A DNA stretch of 12,481 bases from Candidatus Tepidiaquacellales bacterium UBA6667 (lineage in GTDB: Bacteria > Bacteroidota > Ignavibacteria > Tepidaquicellales > Tepidaquicellaceae), in contig DKKL01000005.1 in assembly GCA_002455255.1 (NCBI GenBank), forward strand, positions 1 to 12,481, read 5' to 3'. A program made the position numbers and the translations under genes. Shown piece after piece: positions 1 to 6,781 of this stretch; positions within the stretch are counted from its first letter, which is position 1; each line of letters begins with the position of its first letter. The notes below the pieces were generated by a model. The model was not told the origin of the DNA and did not search any database. It saw only the letters and a list, made by a program, of their open reading frames with translations.

Positions 1-16
1 CTTAGGATATATGTAA

Positions 17-43
17 GAGATTCTTCACTTCGTTCAGAATGAC
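17..43. repeat. short intergenic repeat-like element, 'attcttcacttcgttcagaat' type
   Basis: This stretch contains a short inverted repeat, ATTCT (20-24) and AGAAT (36-40), around a 'tcacttcgttc' core, and is followed by GACA. From memory, very similar strings (GTCATTCTGA...GAAGAATCT read on the other strand) recur as dispersed intergenic elements in many bacterial genomes, including Ignavibacteria and Bacteroidetes. Only one copy is visible here, so the call rests on recognition of the motif. No coding potential is seen. Confidence 0.5.
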
Positions 44-59
44 AAAAGGGTTGATTCTT

Positions 60-75
60 TCCCGATACATCGGGA
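60..75. repeat. palindrome tcccgat-ac-atcggga
   Basis: A perfect 7-base inverted repeat (60-66 and 69-75) with a 2-base centre, which would fold as a 6-bp stem with a TACA loop. It lies 16 bases beyond the repeat-like element at 17-43, and the two may be parts of one composite intergenic element. It is GC-rich compared with its surroundings. It could be a terminator for a gene to the left of the window, but no T run follows on either strand, so a dispersed repeat is the better reading. Confidence 0.45.
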
Positions 76-153
76 CAGGCAGCATCTCTCAAAATGGCTT
101 GTGTTATTCAATCCTGTTAAATTTAGAGGAAAAAAACTAATTCGCTATAACAA

Positions 154-182
154 CAAAGGGAGATGTCATACATCCCCCTTTG
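154..182 (-). terminator. probable transcription terminator of gap
   Basis: An inverted repeat starts 29 bases past the gap stop codon. The arms 154-160 (CAAAGGG) and 176-182 (CCCTTTG) pair, as do 162-166 and 170-174, around a 3-base loop. The one mismatch on the plus strand (A161 with C175) becomes a G-U wobble in the minus-strand transcript, so the RNA made from gap forms an unbroken 13-bp stem. The bases after the stem on that strand are TTGTTATAG, an imperfect U tract, and a run of seven Ts follows about 16 bases later. Orientation and position fit a terminator for gap. Confidence 0.6.
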
Positions 183-211
183 AGCAAAAAATTTGAAAAA
201 CAGAAAAAAAA

Positions 212-1204
212 TTATGCGATTAGTTTTGTTAGGTCAACTATTCTGCAAGAGTAACCCCATTCGTTATCATACCAACCAACAACTTTTACAAGTTTACTAT
301 TTGCCATTGTTGATAGAGAATCAAAAATACATGAATGAGAATTACCTATAATATCAGTTGATACAAGAGGATCTGTTGAATATTCAAGAATACCTTTCAT
401 AGCACCATCAGAAGCGGATTTCATTGCTTTATTAATTTCTTCTTTTGTAGTTTCTTTTTTAAGTTCGCAAACGAAATCAGTTAATGAACCATCAGGAGTC
501 GGTACTCTTAATGCGAAACCGTCAAGTTTACCTTTCAAATGTGGTAGAACTTCAGATACTGCTTTTGCTGCACCGGTTGTAGTCGGGATAATATTAACAG
601 CGGCAGCTCTTGCTCTTCTTAAATCTTTATGCGGAAGGTCAAGAATATTTTGGTCGTTTGTATATGAGTGAACAGTAGTCATAAATCCTTTTTCAATTCC
701 AAATGTATCATCAAGAACCTTTACCATAGGTGCCAAACAATTTGTAGTGCAAGAAGCATTTGATAAAATTTTCGGATTAGTTTTTAGAATTTCATCATTT
801 ACACCGAGAACGACAACAGCGTCAAGAGTATCTTTAGCAGGTGCGGTAAGAATTACTTTTTTAGCACCGACATCAAGATGGAGTTTAAGTTTTTCCATTG
901 AAGTAAAAACACCGGTAGATTCTATAACTACATCAACATTCAAATCTTTCCAAGGAAGTTTGGAAGGATCTTTTTCTGCAAGAATTTTTATTTCATCACC
1001 GTTAACTGTGAGCGAATCAGTACCAACAATAACTTCTCCGTTAAATTTACCATGAACAGAATCATACTTTGTAAGCTGACCAAGAGTTTTAGCATCAGTT
1101 AAATCATTAATTGCAACGATATCAAAACCACCGAGTTCCATCATTCTTCTGAAGACAAGTCTTCCGATACGACCAAAACCATTAATGCCAATACGGATTG
1201 ACAT
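212..1204 (-). CDS. gap: glyceraldehyde-3-phosphate dehydrogenase, NAD-dependent
   Basis: This cytoplasmic glycolytic enzyme oxidises glyceraldehyde 3-phosphate with NAD and phosphate to 1,3-bisphosphoglycerate. At 330 residues it is full length for the family. The N-terminal Rossmann motif NGFGRIGR is at 8-15. Asp34, after the second beta strand, is the residue that favours NAD over NADP, and Leu190-Pro191 also match NAD-specific enzymes. The catalytic motif SNASCTTNC places the nucleophile at Cys152 and the base at His179, and the C-terminal WYDNEWGYS is at 311-319. The start is set by a perfect GGAGG five bases upstream. The gene appears monocistronic: it is followed by a probable terminator and has 264 gene-free bases upstream. 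The call is certain; the NAD preference is inferred from the named residues. Confidence 0.98.
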   Translation of the reverse strand: MSIRIGINGFGRIGRLVFRRMMELGGFDIVAINDLTDAKTLGQLTKYDSVHGKFNGEVIVGTDSLTVNGDEIKILAEKDPSKLPWKDLNVDVVIESTGVFTSMEKLKLHLDVGAKKVILTAPAKDTLDAVVVLGVNDEILKTNPKILSNASCTTNCLAPMVKVLDDTFGIEKGFMTTVHSYTNDQNILDLPHKDLRRARAAAVNIIPTTTGAAKAVSEVLPHLKGKLDGFALRVPTPDGSLTDFVCELKKETTKEEINKAMKSASDGAMKGILEYSTDPLVSTDIIGNSHSCIFDSLSTMANSKLVKVVGWYDNEWGYSCRIVDLTKLIA

Positions 1205-1209
1205 TTTAA

Positions 1210-1214
1210 CCTCC
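1210..1214 (-). promoter_or_regulatory. strong Shine-Dalgarno sequence of gap
   Basis: The minus strand reads cGGAGGttaaaATG, a perfect GGAGG with five bases to the start codon. It fixes the gap start. It stands out because the other complete genes in the window start behind A/T-rich sequence with no such motif; the nearest thing is a weak AGGA before fmdB. Confidence 0.85.
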
Positions 1215-1354
1215 GAAATTTAAAATTTTAATAAAAAATTGAGAATATCTTTGAAAATAGCTATAATTGTAAAGATTTTCAATTTAGATATTAGTATAGA
1301 AAATTCGTTGGAGGAAAACTCATCGCTAAACTAATACTTTAAAGAAAATAGCCA

Positions 1355-1420
1355 CTCCACCCCGTAGGGACAAGCGAATTAACACGAATTTAACTAATTA
1401 AACTAACTACACTAAAATCA
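1355..1420. repeat. possible remnant of an intergenic repeat between gap and the hydrolase gene
   Basis: The gene-free interval 1205-1468 contains a GC-richer patch, ccaccccgtagggacaag (from 1357), followed by cgaattaacacgaattt and loosely repeated aacta/aaacta units up to about 1413. The patch differs in composition from the surrounding AT-rich spacer and resembles fragments seen in dispersed intergenic repeats, including the partly repeated 'cgaatt' unit. No second copy is present in the window, so this is tentative. The rest of 1205-1468 shows no ORF or clear promoter match. Confidence 0.3.
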
Positions 1421-1468
1421 TTTATAAAATTATATTGTTATTGTGAGAAAAAAGAAAAAATTTAAATA

Positions 1469-2686
1469 TTATTTCAATAAAGAATTGAACCAGGTTAATT
1501 GATCATTAACTGAAAATACAAAAGTACCTCTGTGGTCTGCTTTTGGACCAGCAGAAACGGAAGTTACTTTACCACCTTCATATAAATTTTGAAAACCTTC
1601 AGGCAATCTTGCTATGAACTCCGGGATAACTTCGTCAATTTCACCATAGTAAGTATTGATTGGAGTTTTAGTTCTCCATCTGAAAACTTCGGCATTCAAT
1701 AAAGTTTTTCCATAGCCGTGCTGTTCATCAGAAATTAACTTAGCAAATTCAGGATTTATGTAATCAGGAATTTTTTCAGGAACAACTTTATCAAACTCTT
1801 CCCAAGTTGTTTTATTTGTAAATAAATCATTTGATATCTGCCAGTATTCAGGTTTAATAATCATTTTGGAAAGACCGGGTAAGTTATAATAAATTTCAAA
1901 TGAATTAGCTTTTAGTGCAAGTAATCCCGGAAGATAGATTGCGTCTATTGGCTTTGGAGCAAAAACCCATCTGTTAACAATTGAAAATAAATCAGTAGGC
2001 ATACTTGCAACAGCGACAGCGGTAACATCAACTCCAAGTGATTCAAACTTATTTAATAATGCAAGAGTATTAAAACTTCCCTGTGACCAACCGCTAAGGA
2101 AAAATTGAGTTGGAGTTATTCCAAGATTTTTTAAAACTTCAAGCGATGCGACATACATATCATAGCAAACTTGTTTAGCACTTTCTTTAACGAGATAAGC
2201 TTCCGGTTCTTTATTAATTCCCTTTCCGAAATAATCCGCAGCAATAAGGATGTAACCCTGTCCTGCGAGTCCGGCCAATTCAAGCCGGGTTTCATAACTT
2301 GATTCCGGATTAGTCGGAACTTCATAATTAGTAAAAACAGTTCCGTGCTGATAGGAAATCATCGGCATAGAAGTTTTTCCCGTTTCCGGAATTGCAATTA
2401 ACCCCGAACATTCAACAGGTTTATTATTCAATTCAGGGATAACTGATTTATAAATTACTTTGTATAATTTTAAAGGATATTTTGCCTGAGTGAAAGATTG
2501 TTTAAATTCACAAAATGTACCGAGTTCTTCATTCATAATTTTGTTAAGACGTTCAATATCATATGTATCGAAATATTGATATTTTACATCGGTAGAAATA
2601 GAGATAAACTCACCGGGAGTTTGCGAAAATGAATCAATTGAGTTTAATGTCATAGTTAGAATTAAAATTAAGAAGAGATTTTTCAT
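1469..2686 (-). CDS. secreted alpha/beta hydrolase (esterase/lipase-like)
   Basis: A 405-residue protein with an N-terminal signal peptide: Lys3, a hydrophobic core at about 4-14, and a likely cleavage after SFS at 21 that leaves Gln22 first. The hydrolase fold is shown by the oxyanion-type YQHGT at 112-116, the nucleophile elbow GWSQG at 199-203 (Ser201), a likely acid Asp351 in YGEIDEVIP, and a likely catalytic His385 in ADHRGTF. The order and spacing of Ser, Asp and His fit a complete triad. The closest families I can suggest are secretory-lipase or prolyl-oligopeptidase-like esterases; the substrate cannot be told. There is no lipobox and no C-terminal sorting domain, so a periplasmic or secreted location is likely. 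It is a single gene, divergent from efp, with no Shine-Dalgarno sequence. The hydrolase call is firm; the activity is open. Confidence 0.85.
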   Translation of the reverse strand: MKNLFLILILTMTLNSIDSFSQTPGEFISISTDVKYQYFDTYDIERLNKIMNEELGTFCEFKQSFTQAKYPLKLYKVIYKSVIPELNNKPVECSGLIAIPETGKTSMPMISYQHGTVFTNYEVPTNPESSYETRLELAGLAGQGYILIAADYFGKGINKEPEAYLVKESAKQVCYDMYVASLEVLKNLGITPTQFFLSGWSQGSFNTLALLNKFESLGVDVTAVAVASMPTDLFSIVNRWVFAPKPIDAIYLPGLLALKANSFEIYYNLPGLSKMIIKPEYWQISNDLFTNKTTWEEFDKVVPEKIPDYINPEFAKLISDEQHGYGKTLLNAEVFRWRTKTPINTYYGEIDEVIPEFIARLPEGFQNLYEGGKVTSVSAGPKADHRGTFVFSVNDQLTWFNSLLK

Positions 2687-3006
2687 AAGGGAAATTAGGT
2701 TAAATTAACATTAGAAATAAATTTAATTAATAAACGAAATTAATTCTATGTAAAATGAGAGTTTTTCTAATAAATTTTGTCAAATCCATTCCGATTAGTA
2801 AAAAAAATCACTAAAATTCTACAAATATTTAAATACTTTTACAAAATATAATTATTTTGTAGCAGTATTAAATTAAATTTGTAATTACAGGATTTAAAAT
2901 ATAAGGTATTTCAAATTCATTGAATTTCGGATAATCTTTGAGTATTTTTCGTCAAATTTTATCAATTTTTTATAAATTTTAAACAAAATATATCAAAATT
3001 CAATAA
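2687..3006. other. AT-rich divergent intergenic region
   Basis: This 320-base stretch separates the divergent hydrolase (minus) and efp (plus) genes, so promoters for both should lie here. It is extremely rich in A and T, with many short homopolymer runs. No ORF, stable GC-rich hairpin or recognisable riboswitch was seen. The only motif worth naming is the TAAATTTG at 2874-2881. The last 60 bases before efp are A/T-rich and have no Shine-Dalgarno sequence. Confidence 0.7.
2856..2881 (+). promoter_or_regulatory. possible Bacteroidetes-type promoter of the efp operon
   Basis: TAAATTTG at 2874-2881 matches the Bacteroidetes -7 consensus TAnnTTTG exactly, and a TTTG lies upstream at 2856-2859. 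The 14-base spacing is shorter than the usual 17-23, and matches by chance are likely in such AT-rich DNA. If real, transcription would start near 2888 and leave an untranslated leader of roughly 118 bases before efp. Confidence 0.3.
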
Positions 3007-3570
3007 ATGGCAAATACATCAGATCTAAAGAACGGTACGGTTATCAAATTTAACGGAGATTTACATTCAGTAATGAGCGTTGAGCACAGAACACCGGGTA
3101 ATTTAAGAGCATTTTATCAGGTTAAAATGAGAAATCTTAAGAATGGAAAAACAATTGAACACAGATTTAGGTCAGGAGAAGAGGTTCAGTTAGAAAGATT
3201 AGAGCAAAAAACATATCAATTTTTATATAAAGACGGAAATAATTTTAATTTTATGGAAAATGAGACCTATGACCAGATACATTTAATTGAAGAATTAGTA
3301 GGTAAACAAGGAGAATTTATGAAAGAAGGTCAGGAAGTTCAGATTATTTTTCATAATGAATCCCCCATTTCACTTGAAATTCCACCTCATGTAACATTAA
3401 AAGTAATTTCCGCACCACCCGGAGTAAAAGGTAATACTGCTACGAATGCAACAAAACAAATCACAGTGGAAACAGGAGCGATAGTAAATGCACCAATGTT
3501 TATAGACGAAGGTGAATTTATAAAAGTTGATACTCGAAGCGGTGATTACATAGAAAGAGTAAAAGTTTAA
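3007..3570 (+). CDS. efp: translation elongation factor P
   Basis: EF-P binds between the P and E sites of the ribosome and relieves stalling at proline runs. At 187 residues it has the normal length and three-domain layout: a KOW-like N-terminal domain, an OB domain starting near 67, and a C-terminal OB domain with the family signature APPGVKGNTATNATKQ at about 136-151. The domain I loop reads HRTPGNLRAF, so Asn32 occupies the place of the modified lysine in Bacillus subtilis (Lys32) and E. coli (Lys34). The same loop is, from memory, typical of Chlorobium EF-P and supports a Chlorobi/Ignavibacteria-like origin. The start is the ATG in an A-rich context without a Shine-Dalgarno sequence. This is the first gene of the plus-strand cluster and lies 32 bases before accB, an arrangement common in bacteria. 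Confidence 0.97.
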   Translation: MANTSDLKNGTVIKFNGDLHSVMSVEHRTPGNLRAFYQVKMRNLKNGKTIEHRFRSGEEVQLERLEQKTYQFLYKDGNNFNFMENETYDQIHLIEELVGKQGEFMKEGQEVQIIFHNESPISLEIPPHVTLKVISAPPGVKGNTATNATKQITVETGAIVNAPMFIDEGEFIKVDTRSGDYIERVKV

Positions 3571-3602
3571 AAAATAAAAAAATCAATTTTAAATAATATA
3601 AG

Positions 3603-4106
3603 ATGGATACAAACGAAATAAAAAAATTATTAAAAATATTTGACACAAGCACTGCGACAGAGCTTGTCATAGATGAAAGCGGAAATGGAGGAGCGAGAAT
3701 AAAAATCTCTAAGAATGTAAATATTATTTCAGGAGGAGGAACATTACCGGCAACAGCAGGAATCCCTTCCCAACTATCACAAATGATGCCGGCAGTTCAA
3801 ACAACATCAGATGCAGAAGAAACAAAAACCAATACATCACAAGATGTTCCTTTAAAAAACGAAAATCTTTATGAAGTAAAATCGCCAATGGTAGGAACGT
3901 TTTACAGGTCACCTGCTCCTGATGCTGATGCTTATGTAAAAGTTGGAGATTCTATTTCACAAGGAACAGTTCTTTGTATAATTGAAGCTATGAAACTGAT
4001 GAATGAGATAGAATCAGACGTATCAGGAAAAATTGTAAAAATACTTGTGGAAAATGCTACAGCAGTGGAATACGGACAGCCGTTATTTTTAATTGAACAA
4101 AATTAA
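3603..4106 (+). CDS. accB: biotin carboxyl carrier protein of acetyl-CoA carboxylase
   Basis: AccB carries the biotin that shuttles CO2 from biotin carboxylase (AccC) to carboxyltransferase (AccAD) in the first step of fatty-acid synthesis. The 167-residue protein has an AccB-type N-terminal region (1-37), an Ala/Pro/Thr-rich flexible linker (about 42-85), and a C-terminal biotinyl domain (about 90-166). The biotin site is Lys131 in EAMKLM. The 'thumb' insert typical of bacterial AccB is present (SPAPDADA, about 103-110), which separates it from biotinyl domains of other carboxylases. The TAA stop shares its last A with the ATG of accC (TAATG), so the two are probably translationally coupled. 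The accA and accD genes are not in the window. Confidence 0.96.
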   Translation: MDTNEIKKLLKIFDTSTATELVIDESGNGGARIKISKNVNIISGGGTLPATAGIPSQLSQMMPAVQTTSDAEETKTNTSQDVPLKNENLYEVKSPMVGTFYRSPAPDADAYVKVGDSISQGTVLCIIEAMKLMNEIESDVSGKIVKILVENATAVEYGQPLFLIEQN

Positions 4107-5437
4107 TGATAAAAAAAATATTAATAGCAAACCGAGGTGAGATTGCTCTTAGGATAATCAGAACCTGCAAAGAAATGGGCATTCAAACTGTTGCAGTATA
4201 TTCAGATGTTGATAAAGATTCATTACATGTAAGATTTGCAGATGAAGCCGTATGCATAGGTCCTGCAATTTCAAAGGAAAGTTATCTTAATATTCCGAGA
4301 ATAATATCAGCGGCAGAAATAACAAATGCAGATGCTATACATCCGGGATACGGATTTTTAGCAGAGAATGCAGAGTTTGCAGAGATATGTATAGATTCCG
4401 GATTAACATTTATAGGACCAACTCCTCAGATGATTACATCTATGGGAGATAAAGCATTTGCAAAAGAGACAATGCGAAAAGCCGGAGTACCCGTTGTACC
4501 CGGGAGTGACGGATTGATAGATACGATAGAAGATGCCAGACGACTTGTAAAAGAAATTGGTACGCCTGTAATGATAAAAGCGACAGCAGGCGGAGGCGGT
4601 AAGGGGATGAGAATTGTGAGAGATATAAATGACCTTGAGAAAAATTTTATGATGGCAAAAAATGAGGCAGAGATGTCTTTTGGAAACGGAAGTCTTTATA
4701 TAGAAAAATTTATTGAAAACCCGCGACACATAGAAATCCAACTTTTGGGAGATAGTCATGGAAATGTAATTCATCTTGGAGAACGAGACTGTTCGATTCA
4801 AAGACGACACCAAAAACTTATAGAAGAATCACCATCACCATTCATAACAGAAGAAGTGAGGAAAGCAATGGGTGAGGCATCAGTGAAAGGGGCTAAATCA
4901 GTTAATTATTTAGGTGCGGGAACTATAGAATTTTTGGCAGACAAGGATATGAATTTTTATTTTATGGAGATGAATACACGAATACAGGTGGAGCATCCGG
5001 TTACGGAAGAAGTTACAGGTTTTGACTTAATCAGAGAACAAATAAATATTGCAAACGGTGAGAAACTTTCTAAGAAAAAGATAAAATTTGACGGACATTC
5101 AATTGAATGCAGAATAAATGCGGAAGATCCGGAACATAATTTCAGACCATCACCAGGAGTGATTACAGGTATGAACCTTCCGGGAGGAAAAGGCGTAAGA
5201 GTAGATACTCATTGCTACAGTGGATACAGAATTCCTTCAAATTATGATTCGATGATTGCTAAACTGATTGTGCATGATCAAAACAGAGAAGAAGCGATAA
5301 AAAAAATGCTGAGAGCATTAGATGAATTTGTAATTGAAGGTGTAAAAACAACAATACCTATTCATCAGAAGATTTTAAGGAATGAAGATTTCAGAAAAAA
5401 TAATTTTGATACGAGTTTTGTTGAAAAACTAATTTAA
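4106..5437 (+). CDS. accC: biotin carboxylase subunit of acetyl-CoA carboxylase
   Basis: AccC carboxylates the biotin on AccB using ATP and bicarbonate. Its 443 residues match the stand-alone bacterial subunit (about 450). The N-terminal domain starts KKILIANRGEIALRIIRTC. The ATP-grasp domain carries Lys116, Lys158 and the glycine-rich loop AGGGGKGM (161-168). The metal-binding glutamates are Glu275 and Glu288 (MEMNTRIQVEHP), with catalytic Arg292 and Glu296. Cys229 and Lys237 match the bicarbonate-site residues, and the C-terminal domain contains RIPSNYDSMIAKLI (about 375-388). No key residue is missing. It overlaps accB by one base and is followed after 13 bases by a membrane-protein gene. 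The pairing with a thumb-containing AccB makes acetyl-CoA carboxylase more likely than propionyl-CoA or pyruvate carboxylase. Confidence 0.97.
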   Translation: MIKKILIANRGEIALRIIRTCKEMGIQTVAVYSDVDKDSLHVRFADEAVCIGPAISKESYLNIPRIISAAEITNADAIHPGYGFLAENAEFAEICIDSGLTFIGPTPQMITSMGDKAFAKETMRKAGVPVVPGSDGLIDTIEDARRLVKEIGTPVMIKATAGGGGKGMRIVRDINDLEKNFMMAKNEAEMSFGNGSLYIEKFIENPRHIEIQLLGDSHGNVIHLGERDCSIQRRHQKLIEESPSPFITEEVRKAMGEASVKGAKSVNYLGAGTIEFLADKDMNFYFMEMNTRIQVEHPVTEEVTGFDLIREQINIANGEKLSKKKIKFDGHSIECRINAEDPEHNFRPSPGVITGMNLPGGKGVRVDTHCYSGYRIPSNYDSMIAKLIVHDQNREEAIKKMLRALDEFVIEGVKTTIPIHQKILRNEDFRKNNFDTSFVEKLI

Positions 5438-5450
5438 CAATAGACCATTA

Positions 5451-5963
5451 ATGAAAAAGATTTTAATTGTAATGTTTTTTTTGATATCAATAACTCAGAC
5501 CGGCTATGCCAATTCGAGCAAAGTTGTTCTTGATTCAGTTAAATCAGGAAATAAAAATACATTGCAGATTGATACCAATACCAATTTATTACCGGTGGTA
5601 CCTTTGGATACGATAAAACAAGATTCGACACCTGCTGTGGATTCTTTATTAATACCGAGTATAAACCCCAATGAACTTACTAATACAAAATTATTTGTTT
5701 ATATATTACTTTCAGTATTAGGAGCGGGATTATTCTATTTTATTTTCGTGGTAACTCTTTTCAGAACATTTCACAAGAAAAGATCTACAAGACAATCACT
5801 ATTGCTAAGCTGGAGTTTATTTTTTGCGATAACAGTAGTCTGGTTATTTATTATATGGGGAGTAGTAGCGGGCTTTCAAACCTCCGCTGCATTTTTAGTA
5901 ACAATGATTTTTTTATTTATAGTAAGTTTAATAATGTTAATAATAGCAATTAAAAGTAACTAA
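5451..5963 (+). CDS. unrecognised membrane protein with signal peptide and three C-terminal helices
   Basis: I do not recognise this 170-residue protein. It begins with a likely signal peptide (KK at 2-3, hydrophobic 4-14, possible cleavage after GYA at 20). A polar Asp/Ser/Thr/Asn-rich segment of about 60 residues (21-79) follows, then three hydrophobic helices at about 81-104, 117-141 and 145-168. If the signal peptide is cleaved, the polar segment should lie outside the cytoplasm. The basic loop RTFHKKRSTRQ at 105-115 between helices 1 and 2 should then face the cytoplasm. No catalytic motif is evident. It sits 13 bases after accC and 6 bases before the enoyl reductase gene, so it is almost certainly co-transcribed with lipid-synthesis genes and the tubulin-like gene. 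A role as a membrane partner of one of them is only a guess. Confidence 0.8.
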   Translation: MKKILIVMFFLISITQTGYANSSKVVLDSVKSGNKNTLQIDTNTNLLPVVPLDTIKQDSTPAVDSLLIPSINPNELTNTKLFVYILLSVLGAGLFYFIFVVTLFRTFHKKRSTRQSLLLSWSLFFAITVVWLFIIWGVVAGFQTSAAFLVTMIFLFIVSLIMLIIAIKSN

Positions 5964-5969
5964 ACAGAA

Positions 5970-6764
5970 ATGAAAAAAAATTATGCATTAATTCTTGGAG
6001 CATCAAGCGGATTTGGAAAAGCAGTTTCATTGGCACTAGCAAAAGACGGAGTTAATATAATAGGTGTACATCTTGACAGATCATCAACTATGCCTGACGT
6101 AGAGAAACTGATCGAGGATATACAGGCATGCGGAGTGGAAGCGAGATTTTACAATGTGAATGCTGCCGATGCGGGAAAAAGAAAAATGATTATAGAAGAA
6201 ACAATTGAACATTTCAAAAATTCACCGGATTCTGAAATTAAAGTTATGATGCACTCACTTGCATTTGGGACACTGAAACCGTTTATCGCAGATGATCCAT
6301 TGCAAGAGATTAATCAGAAAAATATGGAAATGACACTGGATGTAATGGCAAACAGTTTCATTTACTGGACACAAGATATTGTAAGGAACAAACTAATGAA
6401 AACCGGAGGTAAAATATATTGTATGACATCTTCCGGAGCAAGGAAGCAGATAGAATCTTACGGGGCAATTTCAGCAGCAAAGGCATGCCTTGAGTCTTAT
6501 TCAAGACAGCTTTCTATGGAACTTGCAACTAAAGGGATTGCTGTTAATGCATTGATGGCAGGGGTTACATATACACCGGCATTGCGAAAGATACCCGGAA
6601 CTGAAAAAATAATTGATAATGCTCTGCAAAGGAATCATCATGGCAGACTTACACAGACAAGTGATGTAGCAGATTTTATTTTAGATAATTATAAAAATAA
6701 CAGCAGTTGGTTTACAGGGAATGTGGTGAATCTTGATGGTGGTGAAAGCGTAGTAGAGCTTTAA
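5970..6764 (+). CDS. short-chain dehydrogenase, probable enoyl-ACP reductase (FabL/FabI-like)
   Basis: A 264-residue Rossmann-fold SDR protein. The nucleotide-binding motif GASSGFG is at 10-16, and MMHSLAFG (93-100) resembles the HSIxFA stretch of enoyl-ACP reductases. The catalytic pair is Tyr164 and Lys171 with six residues between them. That Y-x6-K spacing is the mark of enoyl-ACP reductases, whereas ordinary SDRs have Y-x3-K. The C-terminal region (ALRKIPG...ALQRNHHGR) resembles Bacillus FabL (ALKHFPN...ARQNTPAGR), and a DGG motif ends the fold. It would reduce trans-2-enoyl-ACP to acyl-ACP with NAD(P)H. The operon with accBC supports a role in fatty-acid synthesis. Another SDR activity cannot be excluded. 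The start is 6 bases after the preceding stop, with no Shine-Dalgarno sequence. Confidence 0.75.
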   Translation: MKKNYALILGASSGFGKAVSLALAKDGVNIIGVHLDRSSTMPDVEKLIEDIQACGVEARFYNVNAADAGKRKMIIEETIEHFKNSPDSEIKVMMHSLAFGTLKPFIADDPLQEINQKNMEMTLDVMANSFIYWTQDIVRNKLMKTGGKIYCMTSSGARKQIESYGAISAAKACLESYSRQLSMELATKGIAVNALMAGVTYTPALRKIPGTEKIIDNALQRNHHGRLTQTSDVADFILDNYKNNSSWFTGNVVNLDGGESVVEL

Positions 6765-6781
6765 AAAAAGAAACCTAATAT

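Noticed and set aside
747..1055. Plus-strand open frame of 102 codons inside gap
   Set aside because: It lies fully antisense to the well-supported gap gene and has no recognisable motif; this is a shadow frame.
1310..1314. Plus-strand GGAGG that might mark a small gene or leader peptide
   Set aside because: No ATG, GTG or TTG follows at a usable distance before stop codons.
2131..2325. Minus-strand open frame of 64 codons inside the hydrolase gene
   Set aside because: It overlaps the hydrolase in another frame on the same strand and has no start signal or family resemblance.
2687..3006. Possible riboswitch or small RNA upstream of efp
   Set aside because: The sequence is almost entirely A and T, without stable stems or conserved riboswitch boxes.
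3724..3912. Minus-strand open frame opposite accB
   Set aside because: Antisense to a clear gene; its Leu/Phe-rich product is the expected shadow of an A-rich coding strand.
4403..4813. Minus-strand open frame of 136 codons opposite accC
   Set aside because: Antisense to conserved biotin carboxylase sequence, with a Ser/Tyr/Cys-rich product that lacks domain character.
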